NCBI GenBank assembly: GCA_017939795.1
Contig: JAGBAA010000079.1
Coordinates: 1 to 64,000 of the forward strand
Direction of reading: 5' to 3'
DNA from: Thermoguttaceae bacterium
GTDB taxonomy: Bacteria > Planctomycetota > Planctomycetia > Pirellulales > Thermoguttaceae
DNA: 64,000 bases
Part shown: positions 16,912-25,490 of the stretch, piece after piece
Layout of the letters: the number at the start of each line of letters is the position of its first letter
Numbering within the stretch: position 1 is the stretch's first letter
Translations under genes and position numbers: made by a program
Notes under the pieces: generated by a model
Seen by the model: the letters and a program-made list of their open reading frames with translations, nothing else
What the model was told of the DNA's origin: nothing
Databases searched by the model: none

Positions 16912-19518
16912 ATGAAAAGCCGTTTTTGTTCATCCAACCTGCTTTGGGGAATTTTGGTCCTTTACGTCCTGTGCGCAGCCGTACCGTCCGGCGTTTCCGC
17001 CGCAGATGCTTCTGCTGGAGATCCGGAGACCTACGGTCCGCAGAATGTGGAATTTCTCTCTCCATCTCCGGAAGAGAAAATGCCCCGAACGACAATGGAT
17101 GGCATTTCAGACTCCATCATCCTCGGTGAAGAAGCAGGATCGGGCACGCAGTCGGCTCCAGAAACGGCCTCGGACCGCGGCACTTCCAGTATTCCGAAGG
17201 TTTTGGAAACCGTCAGTCCGCAGATGGTTCCATCCTCTGAAACCGCATCCGAAAATGCCGCGTCGAGTACACTCCCGGATATGAAGTCGACCGCAGTGTC
17301 CGGGACAGATTCCGAAACAAAGTCCAAGCCCGCCTCTGCGCCCTCATGTTTTTCGGCCGTTCTGGACCGCGGGAACCGCAAAAATGCGTTTCATTTTGCC
17401 TCTGAGGAAACAGTCACTCCGGTCAACACGCCCTCCCAAACCGCATCAGCAGAAGCTGCAGCTCCAACTGAAACGGCCGCTCCGTCCCCCAAAAAACCGA
17501 TCTCGCTTTCCGTCTCACTGCTGGAACGTCTCTGTCCGGAAGACCAACAGATCCTGGAGAATGTTCAGGCAGTCGATCTTCAGACGTTCCTCGGCTCTCC
17601 CAATCTTCAGTACTCCGAAGACGGGCTGGCTTCCGCACTGCGCCTTTACTGGAGATCCTCGGCGCTTAAAAGCGAAACTGTCTTTCGTCTTCGTCAGGCT
17701 GAGGAACTGAGCAAACTGGCAGGATCCGCAGACAAGGCCTCCCAGGCAGTTTACCGTTCTGCCGCGGATGCCGCCAAAACGAAAGCAGACGCCGCGAAAC
17801 TCGCCCTCCGCGCCAACGCACTTGAACTTGGCCGTGCCGCAGGCTATGCAGAAAGCATGACCGCACAGACGCTCCCGCACGCAGGTTCCTACGAGACGCG
17901 ATTCCAGCAGTTCGTTCCGGCGTACGGTTCCCGGGCAGCGTACCTCCATGGATTGATCGACTTTCGGCGTCAGCAGCTGATCTCCGCCGCATCTGCGTGT
18001 GTTTCGGCCGAAAATCTGCTAAAAATGCAGACGGCAGAGAAAGCGGACGCTGAAAAGATCCTTCAGTCCTGGGAAACGCTCGAGCACCGCAGAAAGCTCT
18101 TTTTTGACGTCCTGACGGAGTTTAACGCAGAGATCCTGCAGTACGTTCTCCTGATCAGCCGCCGCAGAGGTCCGGATCTCGTCCCGCTGCTTGTGCGTCC
18201 GCAAAACGCATCGTCGGCAGAAAAAACGTTCGCTGACGAAAACCGGCTGGACGCGCCTGCCGTTCCGTATGCCGCGGCTCCTGGGACCTCTGAAGTGCCG
18301 ATACTTTCTGAAGAAGTAAAGAACAGGCCTCCGATCCTGGCTTCGACCCCGATCCCGGCTGAATCGGAAAGCGATGCGGAAATTCCGAAAAATACGGCAC
18401 CGAACGGTCCCGGGATCCCAACGTTTGCGGAAGACGCTCATACAGAAACTCCGGTCTACGAAGAAAATGCCGCCATCGACGTCGTTCTTCCGGAAGCAGC
18501 GCCGACATCCCAGCCGTACGGTATTCCAGCCGAAGAAACAGCTCCTCCGGGAAGCGATTTTCAGCCGATCGGCGGTCCGAATGGGGTCATTTCGGACCCG
18601 ACACTCGGCAGTCCAGCCATGCAGGATGGTGCCGCACGTGCTCCTCAGGATCCGCTCCGCCGTTTGTCCTTCCGTTCAGCCTCTCCGTCCGAGACATTCG
18701 TTCAGTTCACGGCTAAACCGTCCGTGCTGGTCGAGTCGGCAGACGCGGTCTCCGAAACGGGAAGTACCGGAACGTCCGGGAGTTTCGCGGCATTTCAGGC
18801 AGGTCTTTCCCTCCGGAATGTCCTCGAACGGACGGACCATTCCCGGCGTGAGGAAGCGATCCGGAACTATTGGCATTACGTCTTTCTCCAGAAGCAGATC
18901 TGCGTTCTGAAATACCAGGAGACGCTCCTTTCCGCAATGACGGACCGTGTTTTTGCAGACAGCGAAAACGCCGGCGCAGGAAAGTTCGGCGTTGCGCTGG
19001 AATTTCATTCCCTCGTCCTCCGGACGGAACTTCTCGGAACGGAAGCCGAAGCATGGAAAGTACTTTACCGGATCTCCCAGCTGATGCAGATCCCCCTCAC
19101 CTGGCCGACCGAATTTCCGGAGGCTCTCACGGAACTGAAGGCGGAGAACTTTCAGCTCTCCACGAGCCGTCTTTCCCCGGGTTCTGCGGAAGAAGCCCGT
19201 TTTCTCCCGATCATTCGCCAGCTCTACACCTCGGCCGGTCATCTTCCGGAAGCGTTTCGGAAGGTACAGGCACAGGAATCCCTCATTGCTCCGCCGCTCC
19301 GGGACGGTACCGAAGAAAATTCAGTCACTTCGCGCCTGAAAACCGCTGATTATGTTGAGCTGGAAACGCTTCTGGGATCCATGGTATCTGCGCGAAAAGA
19401 CAGTTTCGAGTACCTGAAATTCCTTTTCCAGACCAATGCCCTCTACAGTACCTGCATTTTGGCGGCGGATCCTTTTGGTCCTGCACCGGAGAAACTGGAA
19501 CAGACGCTAACGAATTAG
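16912..19518 (+). CDS. large secreted protein, possibly outer-membrane-factor-like
   Basis: I start at ATG 16912 (868 residues), giving MKSRFCSSNLLWG and a clear signal peptide ending near SGVSAADA. The N-terminal ~150 residues and a central block (~430-590) are low complexity (Ala, Pro, Ser, Glu). Two helical, coiled-coil-prone parts remain: about residues 165-420 (LRQAEELSKLAGSADKASQ region) and the C-terminal ~260 residues (NYWHYVFLQKQICVLKYQE region). Long paired helices after a signal peptide recall TolC-type outer-membrane factors, but no diagnostic motif is seen. Function unproven. Confidence 0.65.
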   Translation: MKSRFCSSNLLWGILVLYVLCAAVPSGVSAADASAGDPETYGPQNVEFLSPSPEEKMPRTTMDGISDSIILGEEAGSGTQSAPETASDRGTSSIPKVLETVSPQMVPSSETASENAASSTLPDMKSTAVSGTDSETKSKPASAPSCFSAVLDRGNRKNAFHFASEETVTPVNTPSQTASAEAAAPTETAAPSPKKPISLSVSLLERLCPEDQQILENVQAVDLQTFLGSPNLQYSEDGLASALRLYWRSSALKSETVFRLRQAEELSKLAGSADKASQAVYRSAADAAKTKADAAKLALRANALELGRAAGYAESMTAQTLPHAGSYETRFQQFVPAYGSRAAYLHGLIDFRRQQLISAASACVSAENLLKMQTAEKADAEKILQSWETLEHRRKLFFDVLTEFNAEILQYVLLISRRRGPDLVPLLVRPQNASSAEKTFADENRLDAPAVPYAAAPGTSEVPILSEEVKNRPPILASTPIPAESESDAEIPKNTAPNGPGIPTFAEDAHTETPVYEENAAIDVVLPEAAPTSQPYGIPAEETAPPGSDFQPIGGPNGVISDPTLGSPAMQDGAARAPQDPLRRLSFRSASPSETFVQFTAKPSVLVESADAVSETGSTGTSGSFAAFQAGLSLRNVLERTDHSRREEAIRNYWHYVFLQKQICVLKYQETLLSAMTDRVFADSENAGAGKFGVALEFHSLVLRTELLGTEAEAWKVLYRISQLMQIPLTWPTEFPEALTELKAENFQLSTSRLSPGSAEEARFLPIIRQLYTSAGHLPEAFRKVQAQESLIAPPLRDGTEENSVTSRLKTADYVELETLLGSMVSARKDSFEYLKFLFQTNALYSTCILAADPFGPAPEKLEQTLTN

Positions 19519-19529
19519 ACGTCATTTGC

Positions 19530-19690
19530 GCACCTGCTTTTCCCGGCTCGAAAACAGAGTCGGGAACCCCTCTGATCCTGAAAGGGATCCGTGGGATCTT
19601 TCTGTGCAGAGAAAGACAGTCTCCTATGGGACTGCCGGGGCAAGCACGGACACCAGTCCTCGTAGGGGCTCTATTCGCAAAATCCGCATT
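19530..19690 (+). ncRNA. candidate structured RNA or leader (unassigned)
   Basis: This intergenic block is dense with short hairpins: CCCGGCTC with GAGTCGGG, GATCC with GGATC, CTTTCT with AGAAAG, CAGTC with GACTG, GGAC with GTCC. A possible closing pair joins CCCCT near 19565 to AGGGG near 19666. It matches none of the standard RNAs I checked for by eye (SRP RNA, RNase P, tmRNA, cobalamin or glycine riboswitch). It lies downstream of the large secreted protein and upstream of the FabH-like promoter, so it could also be a complex terminator. Confidence 0.3.
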
Positions 19691-19769
19691 CACGGACTGG
19701 ATTTTCGCATGTTGCGGGATAAAATTGCAAAAATTACTGTTTTTTTGCGAAAATTTAGCCGGAAATACC

Positions 19770-19798
19770 TTGACGGAAATCGAAATTTGGAGTATCAT
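19770..19798 (+). promoter_or_regulatory. sigma70-type promoter for the FabH-like gene
   Basis: TTGACG (19770-19775), 17-bp spacer, TATCAT (19793-19798), about 40 bases before the start codon. Confidence 0.6.
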
Positions 19799-19838
19799 GT
19801 AAGGATAGTGTATTTGAAGTTTCAGTGGGGGTTTTTAG

Positions 19839-20849
19839 ATGAATTATGCGACAATTGGTCCAATTTCCGTTTATCTGCCGGAAAAGTGTGAGACGGTCGA
19901 CGACCTGAAAAAAGAACATCCAGAATGGGAATTGGATGAAATTTGCGCAAAAACTGGGGTTTACGCACGATATATTTCAGCTCCGGATGAATTTGCGTCC
20001 GATATGGCGGTCAAAGCTGCTGAAAAACTCCTCAAAGAACATCAGATCCCGCGGGAAAGCATCGATTTCGTCCTTTTGTGTACACAGTCTCCGGATTATC
20101 CGATCCCAACGACGGCCTGTCTTGTTCAGCATCGTCTTGGCCTGCGCATCGACTGCGGTGCTCTGGACTTCAACCTCGGCTGCTCCGGTTACGTTTACGG
20201 TCTGAGTCTTGCGGACGGTCTCATCCGCTCGGGCGTTGCCCGCCGCGTGCTTTTCATCACCTCGGAAACGTACACGAAATACATCGACGCCGGCGACCGT
20301 TCTCTCCGCACGATTTTCGGCGACGCGGCGACCGCCACGCTGCTTGAGGCTTCCGAAACGCAGTCTCTTGGTCCATTCCTTTTCGGTACAGACGGCGAAG
20401 GCGCAGACGCACTGATCGCATACGGACGCGGGATCCGGCCGGAATCGCTTTCTCTGAAACCCCGTCACCGCCGCCGCTGGGCGAGCAGCCTCTATATGGA
20501 CGGTGCGGAACTCATGCGTTTTACCAATTCCAAGATCCCGCCGCTGGTCGCTCTGCTGCTTGAGAAGGCGGGGAGCACCATGGAAGAGATCGACATTTTC
20601 CTGATGCATCAGGCAACGCGCAAGATGCTGGAAAGTCTGACCGTCACGCTGGGACTTTCTCCGGAAAAAGTTCCGATCCAGCTGGAACGGTGCGGCAACA
20701 CAGTCAGTTCCTCGATCCCGATCCTGATCACCAATCTGCGTAATGAAGGCGGGCTGCGGCACAATCAGCGAGCCATGCTCCTTGGATTTGGTGTCGGACT
20801 CTCCTGGGGCGGGGCATTGTGGAACGACGTATGGAATCCCAATCGCTGA
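19839..20849 (+). CDS. 3-oxoacyl-ACP synthase III-like (FabH family)
   Basis: Thiolase-fold enzyme that condenses an acyl-CoA with malonyl-ACP to start fatty-acid or related chains. The triad is intact: Cys115 in NLGCSGYVYG, His257 in LMHQATRKM and Asn287 in RCGNTVSSS. The 336-residue length is normal. FabH proper and its secondary-metabolite relatives (KAS III for unusual lipids) cannot be separated by eye; the substrate-pocket sequence differs from E. coli FabH. It lies 29 bp upstream of the LptF/G gene and probably shares its transcript, which points to an envelope-lipid role. Confidence 0.85.
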   Translation: MNYATIGPISVYLPEKCETVDDLKKEHPEWELDEICAKTGVYARYISAPDEFASDMAVKAAEKLLKEHQIPRESIDFVLLCTQSPDYPIPTTACLVQHRLGLRIDCGALDFNLGCSGYVYGLSLADGLIRSGVARRVLFITSETYTKYIDAGDRSLRTIFGDAATATLLEASETQSLGPFLFGTDGEGADALIAYGRGIRPESLSLKPRHRRRWASSLYMDGAELMRFTNSKIPPLVALLLEKAGSTMEEIDIFLMHQATRKMLESLTVTLGLSPEKVPIQLERCGNTVSSSIPILITNLRNEGGLRHNQRAMLLGFGVGLSWGGALWNDVWNPNR

Positions 20850-20878
20850 TCTGAAATCAGGCGTAAGGGGCGTAAGGA

Positions 20879-22249
20879 ATGAATATTTTCAAAATCATCC
20901 CCAGAACGATTTTTTGGGAATTTTTGCGGATATTTCTTGTCGTACTTATCGGTTTGACCCTGTTCATGATCCTCGTCGGCATCCTCTACGAGGCGAAAGA
21001 CCAGGTAGGGCAGATCCCTGTCGCGAATATTCCGCGGTTGATCCCCTTCCTTCTTCCCTTTGCTCTTTCGATGACGTGCCAGCTTGTGCTCGCGCTGACC
21101 TGCTGTCTTGTTTTTACGAACCTGGTGTACACATTTGAGATCCGCATCCTTGGATTATGCGGCATCTCGCCATGGAGGATCACGTATCCGGTCCTTTTTC
21201 TTGCCTTCCTTTTGAGCATCGCCTCCTATTTTCTGGCAGATATACATCGCAAATGGGGAATGGACGGCATGATGAAGGTGGTCGTTTCCTCTGCGGAGAC
21301 CATCATTTACACATCGCTTGAAAAGGAGAATGCCGCCGCTTTTGAAAATAGCAGCAAGCAGCCAACAGTTCTCTTCACGGCACAGGATGTTCGCGGGAAA
21401 AACATTTACGCACTCAGCGGTCTCTCTCTTAATGCAGGACGACGTTACTTTTTCTCCGTCAACAAAGCACGTATTTTCATCGGACCTGCGAATAAGATCA
21501 TCGGTGCCAATGAAAACTGCATTTACATTTCGCCGATAGCCGGTGTGCCTGAATACAGTCAGCCGGGTACTCCCAATATTTCGGTACTCAAATATAAACC
21601 GGACCCCAAAGACAACGACCAGATCCTCAAGATCCAGGGCCAAGGTTTCCGTATTCAGTATGGAAAATTTCATGCAAACTACCAGGGGACCCTCACCGGG
21701 ATCATTCCCATCAGCCATCTCGATCAGCTCATCAATCAGGGGAATACTCCCAAACCGTCTGATATTCCCAGTGCCGATCTGGAATTTTATGAAAAAGAAT
21801 ACATGTACAAGATCCAGCGGCTGAAGGATGAACTGGTTCTGCGCAGCTTCAATGCTCTGCTGAATAATGAGATGGAGGTTTTCAGCGAAAATTACTGGAA
21901 TGATAAATACACCGACATTAACTATCTTGAAAGTCTGTGCCGACGTACCCATATGGAGCCGGCGCGGCGCTGTGCAGAGGCGGCAAACTGTCTTTCGTTT
22001 ACCTGGATATTTATTCCGCTTACCTTTTTGCTGGCAAACCGATACAAGCGGCTGAACATCATCTATATTTGCGTCATTTCGCTGGTGATTTTGATCCTTT
22101 TGCTCATAATCTCACACACCATACCGGATATCGCCAAAAAAAATACGCTCCCGGCATGGGTCTTTTTCAGTCCGCACATCCTTTGCTTTTTTCTGGGATG
22201 GTGGCTCCGGCACAAAGCATTCGAATATGGATACAAAGGAGACGATTAG
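20879..22249 (+). CDS. LptF/LptG family permease
   Basis: Inner-membrane subunit of the Lpt transporter, which moves lipopolysaccharide from the inner to the outer membrane. The 456-residue protein has the YjgP/YjgQ layout: N-terminal transmembrane segments (about 10-35, 55-82 and 100-122), a large periplasmic beta domain (~140-370) and C-terminal segments (~375-450). AAGGA directly before the ATG supports the start. The periplasmic domain is long. The last codons overlap the start of the next gene, so the two are coupled. LptF and LptG cannot be told apart by eye. Confidence 0.82.
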   Translation: MNIFKIIPRTIFWEFLRIFLVVLIGLTLFMILVGILYEAKDQVGQIPVANIPRLIPFLLPFALSMTCQLVLALTCCLVFTNLVYTFEIRILGLCGISPWRITYPVLFLAFLLSIASYFLADIHRKWGMDGMMKVVVSSAETIIYTSLEKENAAAFENSSKQPTVLFTAQDVRGKNIYALSGLSLNAGRRYFFSVNKARIFIGPANKIIGANENCIYISPIAGVPEYSQPGTPNISVLKYKPDPKDNDQILKIQGQGFRIQYGKFHANYQGTLTGIIPISHLDQLINQGNTPKPSDIPSADLEFYEKEYMYKIQRLKDELVLRSFNALLNNEMEVFSENYWNDKYTDINYLESLCRRTHMEPARRCAEAANCLSFTWIFIPLTFLLANRYKRLNIIYICVISLVILILLLIISHTIPDIAKKNTLPAWVFFSPHILCFFLGWWLRHKAFEYGYKGDD

Positions 22250-23226
22250 TGTACCTGATCCGGCGTTTTTTAGAGCTTATTCGTTTCAGCCATACGATTT
22301 TTGCGCTTCCGTTTGCCATCCTGGCCGCCATGATGGCATGGTATGCCAATACGCAAAGCGGATGGTATGCAGAGTCTGGATCCCTGAGCAGTTTCGTACC
22401 TCAGGGATTTCGCTGGATGGACGCCGCGGGGATCCTGCTCTGCATGGTCTTTGCACGCAGTACTGCCATGGCATTCAATCGGCTTGCGGACAGGAAGATC
22501 GACGCAAAAAATCCGCGGACTGCATCCCGCCACCTTCCCGCAGGAACGCTTTCGGTCATGCAGGTCATCTGCTTCACGCTTACCTGTGCGGCAGGATTCA
22601 TCGCCTCGACGGCTCTGTTTCTCCCTGCCAATCCTTTGCCTCTCCTGTTTTCCGTCCCAGTCCTCCTGTTCCTCATGGGATACAGTCTGGCAAAACGGTT
22701 CACGAACTACGTTCATTTCTGGCTCGGAACGGCACTGATGCTTGCGCCGATCGCTGCGTGGACGGCAATTCGGGGAGAAATGATCCTTCAGATCGTGCAG
22801 ATCTGGCGCGAAACCGGCACATTCTGCGCAGTCCCTGCCGAATTCTCGGCACTCGTTCTTGCGGCGGCCGTCTGTCTCTGGTCCGCAGGTTTCGACATCA
22901 TTTACGCGACGATGGATGCCGATTTTGACCGAAACTCCGGCGTCTACAGTATTCCTGGACATTTCGGGATCGCGAACGCACTCCGGATCGCGGCATTTTG
23001 CCACATTCTGGTCCCTCTGCCTCTGGCTGCGCTGGCGTTCCTTTTTCCGCCGTTCCAGACCCTCTGGCTGTGCGGCACAGGACTTATTTCTCTTCTGCTC
23101 ATCTACGAACACTGGATCGTAGATCCAGAAGATCCCATCCGGGTCAATGCGGCATTTTTTAACGTAAACTCGATCATCAGCGTCACGCTTCTGGCCGTCG
23201 GCGTCCTGGAAATGGTCCTGCACTGA
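22249..23226 (+). CDS. UbiA-family prenyltransferase (MqnP-like, menaquinone)
   Basis: Integral-membrane enzyme that attaches a polyprenyl tail to an aromatic or quinone precursor. I start at GTG 22249, which overlaps the previous TAG and has AGGAG upstream, giving 325 residues. The first Asp-rich motif is FNRLADRKIDAKNPRTASR and the second is DIIYATMDADFDRNSGVYS. This form is typical of the MqnP branch used by the futalosine menaquinone route and of 4-hydroxybenzoate prenyltransferases. A menaquinone role fits with the ubiE/menG-like gene at 39.7 kb; none of the other mqn genes is in the window. Confidence 0.83.
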   Translation: MYLIRRFLELIRFSHTIFALPFAILAAMMAWYANTQSGWYAESGSLSSFVPQGFRWMDAAGILLCMVFARSTAMAFNRLADRKIDAKNPRTASRHLPAGTLSVMQVICFTLTCAAGFIASTALFLPANPLPLLFSVPVLLFLMGYSLAKRFTNYVHFWLGTALMLAPIAAWTAIRGEMILQIVQIWRETGTFCAVPAEFSALVLAAAVCLWSAGFDIIYATMDADFDRNSGVYSIPGHFGIANALRIAAFCHILVPLPLAALAFLFPPFQTLWLCGTGLISLLLIYEHWIVDPEDPIRVNAAFFNVNSIISVTLLAVGVLEMVLH

Positions 23227-23285
23227 CGTCCGATACGTACCCCCTGCGCACGGTACGCTCTCAGTCCTTTGATGAGTACTCTTGA

Positions 23286-23323
23286 CGCCGGGAAATTCTT
23301 AGACCGTCAGAAATATCCCGGCG
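23286..23323. terminator. hairpin between convergent genes
   Basis: An 8-bp GC-rich stem (23286-23293 with 23316-23323) lies between the convergent UbiA-like and TatD genes. There is no T-run on either side, so factor-independent termination is uncertain. Confidence 0.35.
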
Positions 23324-23334
23324 CCTCATGTCCC

Positions 23335-24225
23335 TTACCTGCCGAAGAAGAGCCGTACGTTTTTCAGGATCTGATCCGAGAGTTCCGATTCCGGGATCCT
23401 GAGGCATTCCGCGGCATTTCGGCAGAGCGTCTCCAGAGAAAGCGCATCCTCTGCCGACTCAGCATCCGTTTCCAAAAGAAGACGTTCACGAGGAATCGCG
23501 TGCAGAAGTTCCCGCGATTTGGGACGATCCGGATGAAACCGAAAAGAGGCGATCGAAAAGAATGCGTTCCACTTTTCCTTTTGGAGGATCTGCGACACGA
23601 TCTGCGGCGACCCGGAAAATGCATGAAAGAGGAGCGGGATCGGCTTTCCGGCAAGGATCGGACGGGCAAGCTCCCAAAGATGATCCCACGCACGTACACA
23701 GTGGATCGAAACAGGCCGGTCCAGCTCGACGGCCAACGCAAGCTGACGCTGAAAAAACGTCTTCTGCCGACAGACTGCCGCATCGCTCTGCAATTCCGGC
23801 TTCCATGCATCCAGACCGATCTCGCCGACTCCGGCAATGGGCATCCGGCGCAGCAATGCTTCCAAACGTTCTTCCCAGCCCGCCTCGGCAGAAAGGACCG
23901 CCCAAGGGTGGATCCCCAGAAATGGAACGACCTGCAGCTCAGCGTTCGGCTTAAAATCTCCACTCCGCAACTCGGCATTTTGCTCGAAATTCCGTCCCAG
24001 AGCCTCTGCATTTCGCTCCAGGCACTGCACCGCCCGACAAACAGCCTCCCAGTCTGACTCCGAGACAGCATTCAAAAAACTGACCGTCCTCCGTTGAGCA
24101 AAGTCGGAAAATTCCGGAAAAAGATGCACGTGCGCATCGACCGGACCGATCAGTGGACTCTCCGATGGCACAGACGGCAGCTCGGACGAGATCCGGGAGG
24201 AAAGCGCGGACGGAGCCTCAAACAT
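23335..24225 (-). CDS. TatD-family metal-dependent hydrolase
   Basis: TIM-barrel metal-dependent nuclease-like hydrolase. All ligands are present: DAHVH (His32, His34), GEIGLD (Glu135), SIHC (His175), FHAFSG (His201) and LETDA (Asp254). At 296 residues it is slightly long because of a low-complexity insert (~70-99, with repeated NAEL) before the FLGIHPW motif. Its ATG overlaps the end of the histidine kinase gene by 8 bases, so the two are cotranscribed and likely translationally coupled. TatD homologues act on DNA ends or D-aminoacyl esters; the real substrate is open. Confidence 0.87.
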   Translation of the reverse strand: MFEAPSALSSRISSELPSVPSESPLIGPVDAHVHLFPEFSDFAQRRTVSFLNAVSESDWEAVCRAVQCLERNAEALGRNFEQNAELRSGDFKPNAELQVVPFLGIHPWAVLSAEAGWEERLEALLRRMPIAGVGEIGLDAWKPELQSDAAVCRQKTFFQRQLALAVELDRPVSIHCVRAWDHLWELARPILAGKPIPLLFHAFSGSPQIVSQILQKEKWNAFFSIASFRFHPDRPKSRELLHAIPRERLLLETDAESAEDALSLETLCRNAAECLRIPESELSDQILKNVRLFFGR

Positions 24226-25000
24226 CTTTCGGAGCCATGGGGAGTTTCAGCGTGAACATGGTCCCCTTGCCGACGGAACTCTTCACCTGAATACGTCCGC
24301 GATGCTCCTCGATGATCTCCCGGCACATCGCCAGTCCCAGGCCGGTCCCGCCTTTCCCACTTTCATCCGGCCCTTTTTTCGTTGAGAAGAACGGCTCGAA
24401 AATATGGGGAAGCACATCCGCCGGGATCCCCGTCCCATAGTCGCGCACCGAGAGATCCACCATCCCGTTTGGCGAGTCTGCCTGGATCTTCACGAGCAGA
24501 TCGCCGCCGTTCGGCATCGCCTGACGCGCGTTGATGAGGAGGTTCAGCAGGACCTGCTGGATCTGATTCCCGCAGACGAGCACTTCCGGTACATCGGCAG
24601 CAAATTCCTTCACGACGGAAATGCGGTACTTGTTCATCTCGCGCTCAAGCAGGAAAAGCGCATCCTCCGTCAGTTGGACCAGATCCGTAGACTCTGGTTT
24701 CGGCGAACGGTTTCTAGCCATTCCGAGAACACTGCGGGTGATTTTGGCGGCACGGTTTCCCGCATTCAGGATCTTGTCGAACGCATTCTCGCGCGTCGCA
24801 TCATCCGTATGCCGAAGCCCCATTTTCGCGTAATTCAGGACCGTCATCAGCACATTGTTGAATTCGTGTGTCGTCGTGCTGACCAGTTCCCCCATCGCGA
24901 TCATCGCAGCCGCCTCACGCAGCTGCTTTTTCAGCGCAAGATTTTCTTCACGCAGTTTTTCAAGTTCAAGCTCACTGGACCGGGATTCCGTTGGATTCAT
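24218..25000 (-). CDS. soluble sensor histidine kinase
   Basis: I start at ATG 25000 (MNPTESRSS), supported by GGAAG upstream, giving 260 residues. A coiled coil (~9-32) leads into the H-box MGELVSTTTHEFNNVL with phospho-accepting His45. The N-box NLLINARQAM and the G-boxes DYGTGIP and GGTGLGLAMC complete an NtrB-like kinase core. There is no sensor or membrane domain, so it probably reads a cytoplasmic partner. No response regulator is adjacent. The 31 in-frame codons upstream lack a ribosome site. Confidence 0.88.
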   Translation of the reverse strand: MNPTESRSSELELEKLREENLALKKQLREAAAMIAMGELVSTTTHEFNNVLMTVLNYAKMGLRHTDDATRENAFDKILNAGNRAAKITRSVLGMARNRSPKPESTDLVQLTEDALFLLEREMNKYRISVVKEFAADVPEVLVCGNQIQQVLLNLLINARQAMPNGGDLLVKIQADSPNGMVDLSVRDYGTGIPADVLPHIFEPFFSTKKGPDESGKGGTGLGLAMCREIIEEHRGRIQVKSSVGKGTMFTLKLPMAPKDV

Positions 25001-25490
25001 GACGTTCACTTCCTGAAAACACCAAATGGGACTCTTCTGAAAGCGGGCACACTCCCGCCCTCCGTTCTTTTTTTCAAAAATCGGCTTTTCCACTCCTTTT
25101 CTACACGAAACCCGCGTTCCTCGGCAAACTTACGCCATTTTCTCCCTTTCCCTCCATCTTGACTCTCTTGACCATCTGTCTCATTTTAGGCAATAAATGC
25201 CGTTTGGAAGATGAATACCGAGAATGCGTCAAGACCGGGAAAAGGAAAGATCCGAAAGTGATGCAGATCCCCCCCCCAAGAAGCGATCCTGTGAAACCTG
25301 GGAAAATGGAGAAATTTTTCCACCAGAGCAAATTTCTCCGTATTTTCACTTTGTTTACGCCGAAAATTAATTCAGTTAAAATATTTTCAGCGAAAATGTG
25401 CCTCGATTTTAGGATTTGACATCATGAGGCTTTCATTTTCTGTTTGCTCGTTTGTTTTTCGGCAGGATGCAGCCCAGGGAAGGGACCATC
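25001..25490. other. intergenic region between divergent genes
   Basis: About 490 bp between the histidine kinase and the TpsB-like gene. It is AT-rich between 25310 and 25440 and probably carries both promoters, but no clean -35/-10 pair could be fixed. No gene seen. Confidence 0.45.
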
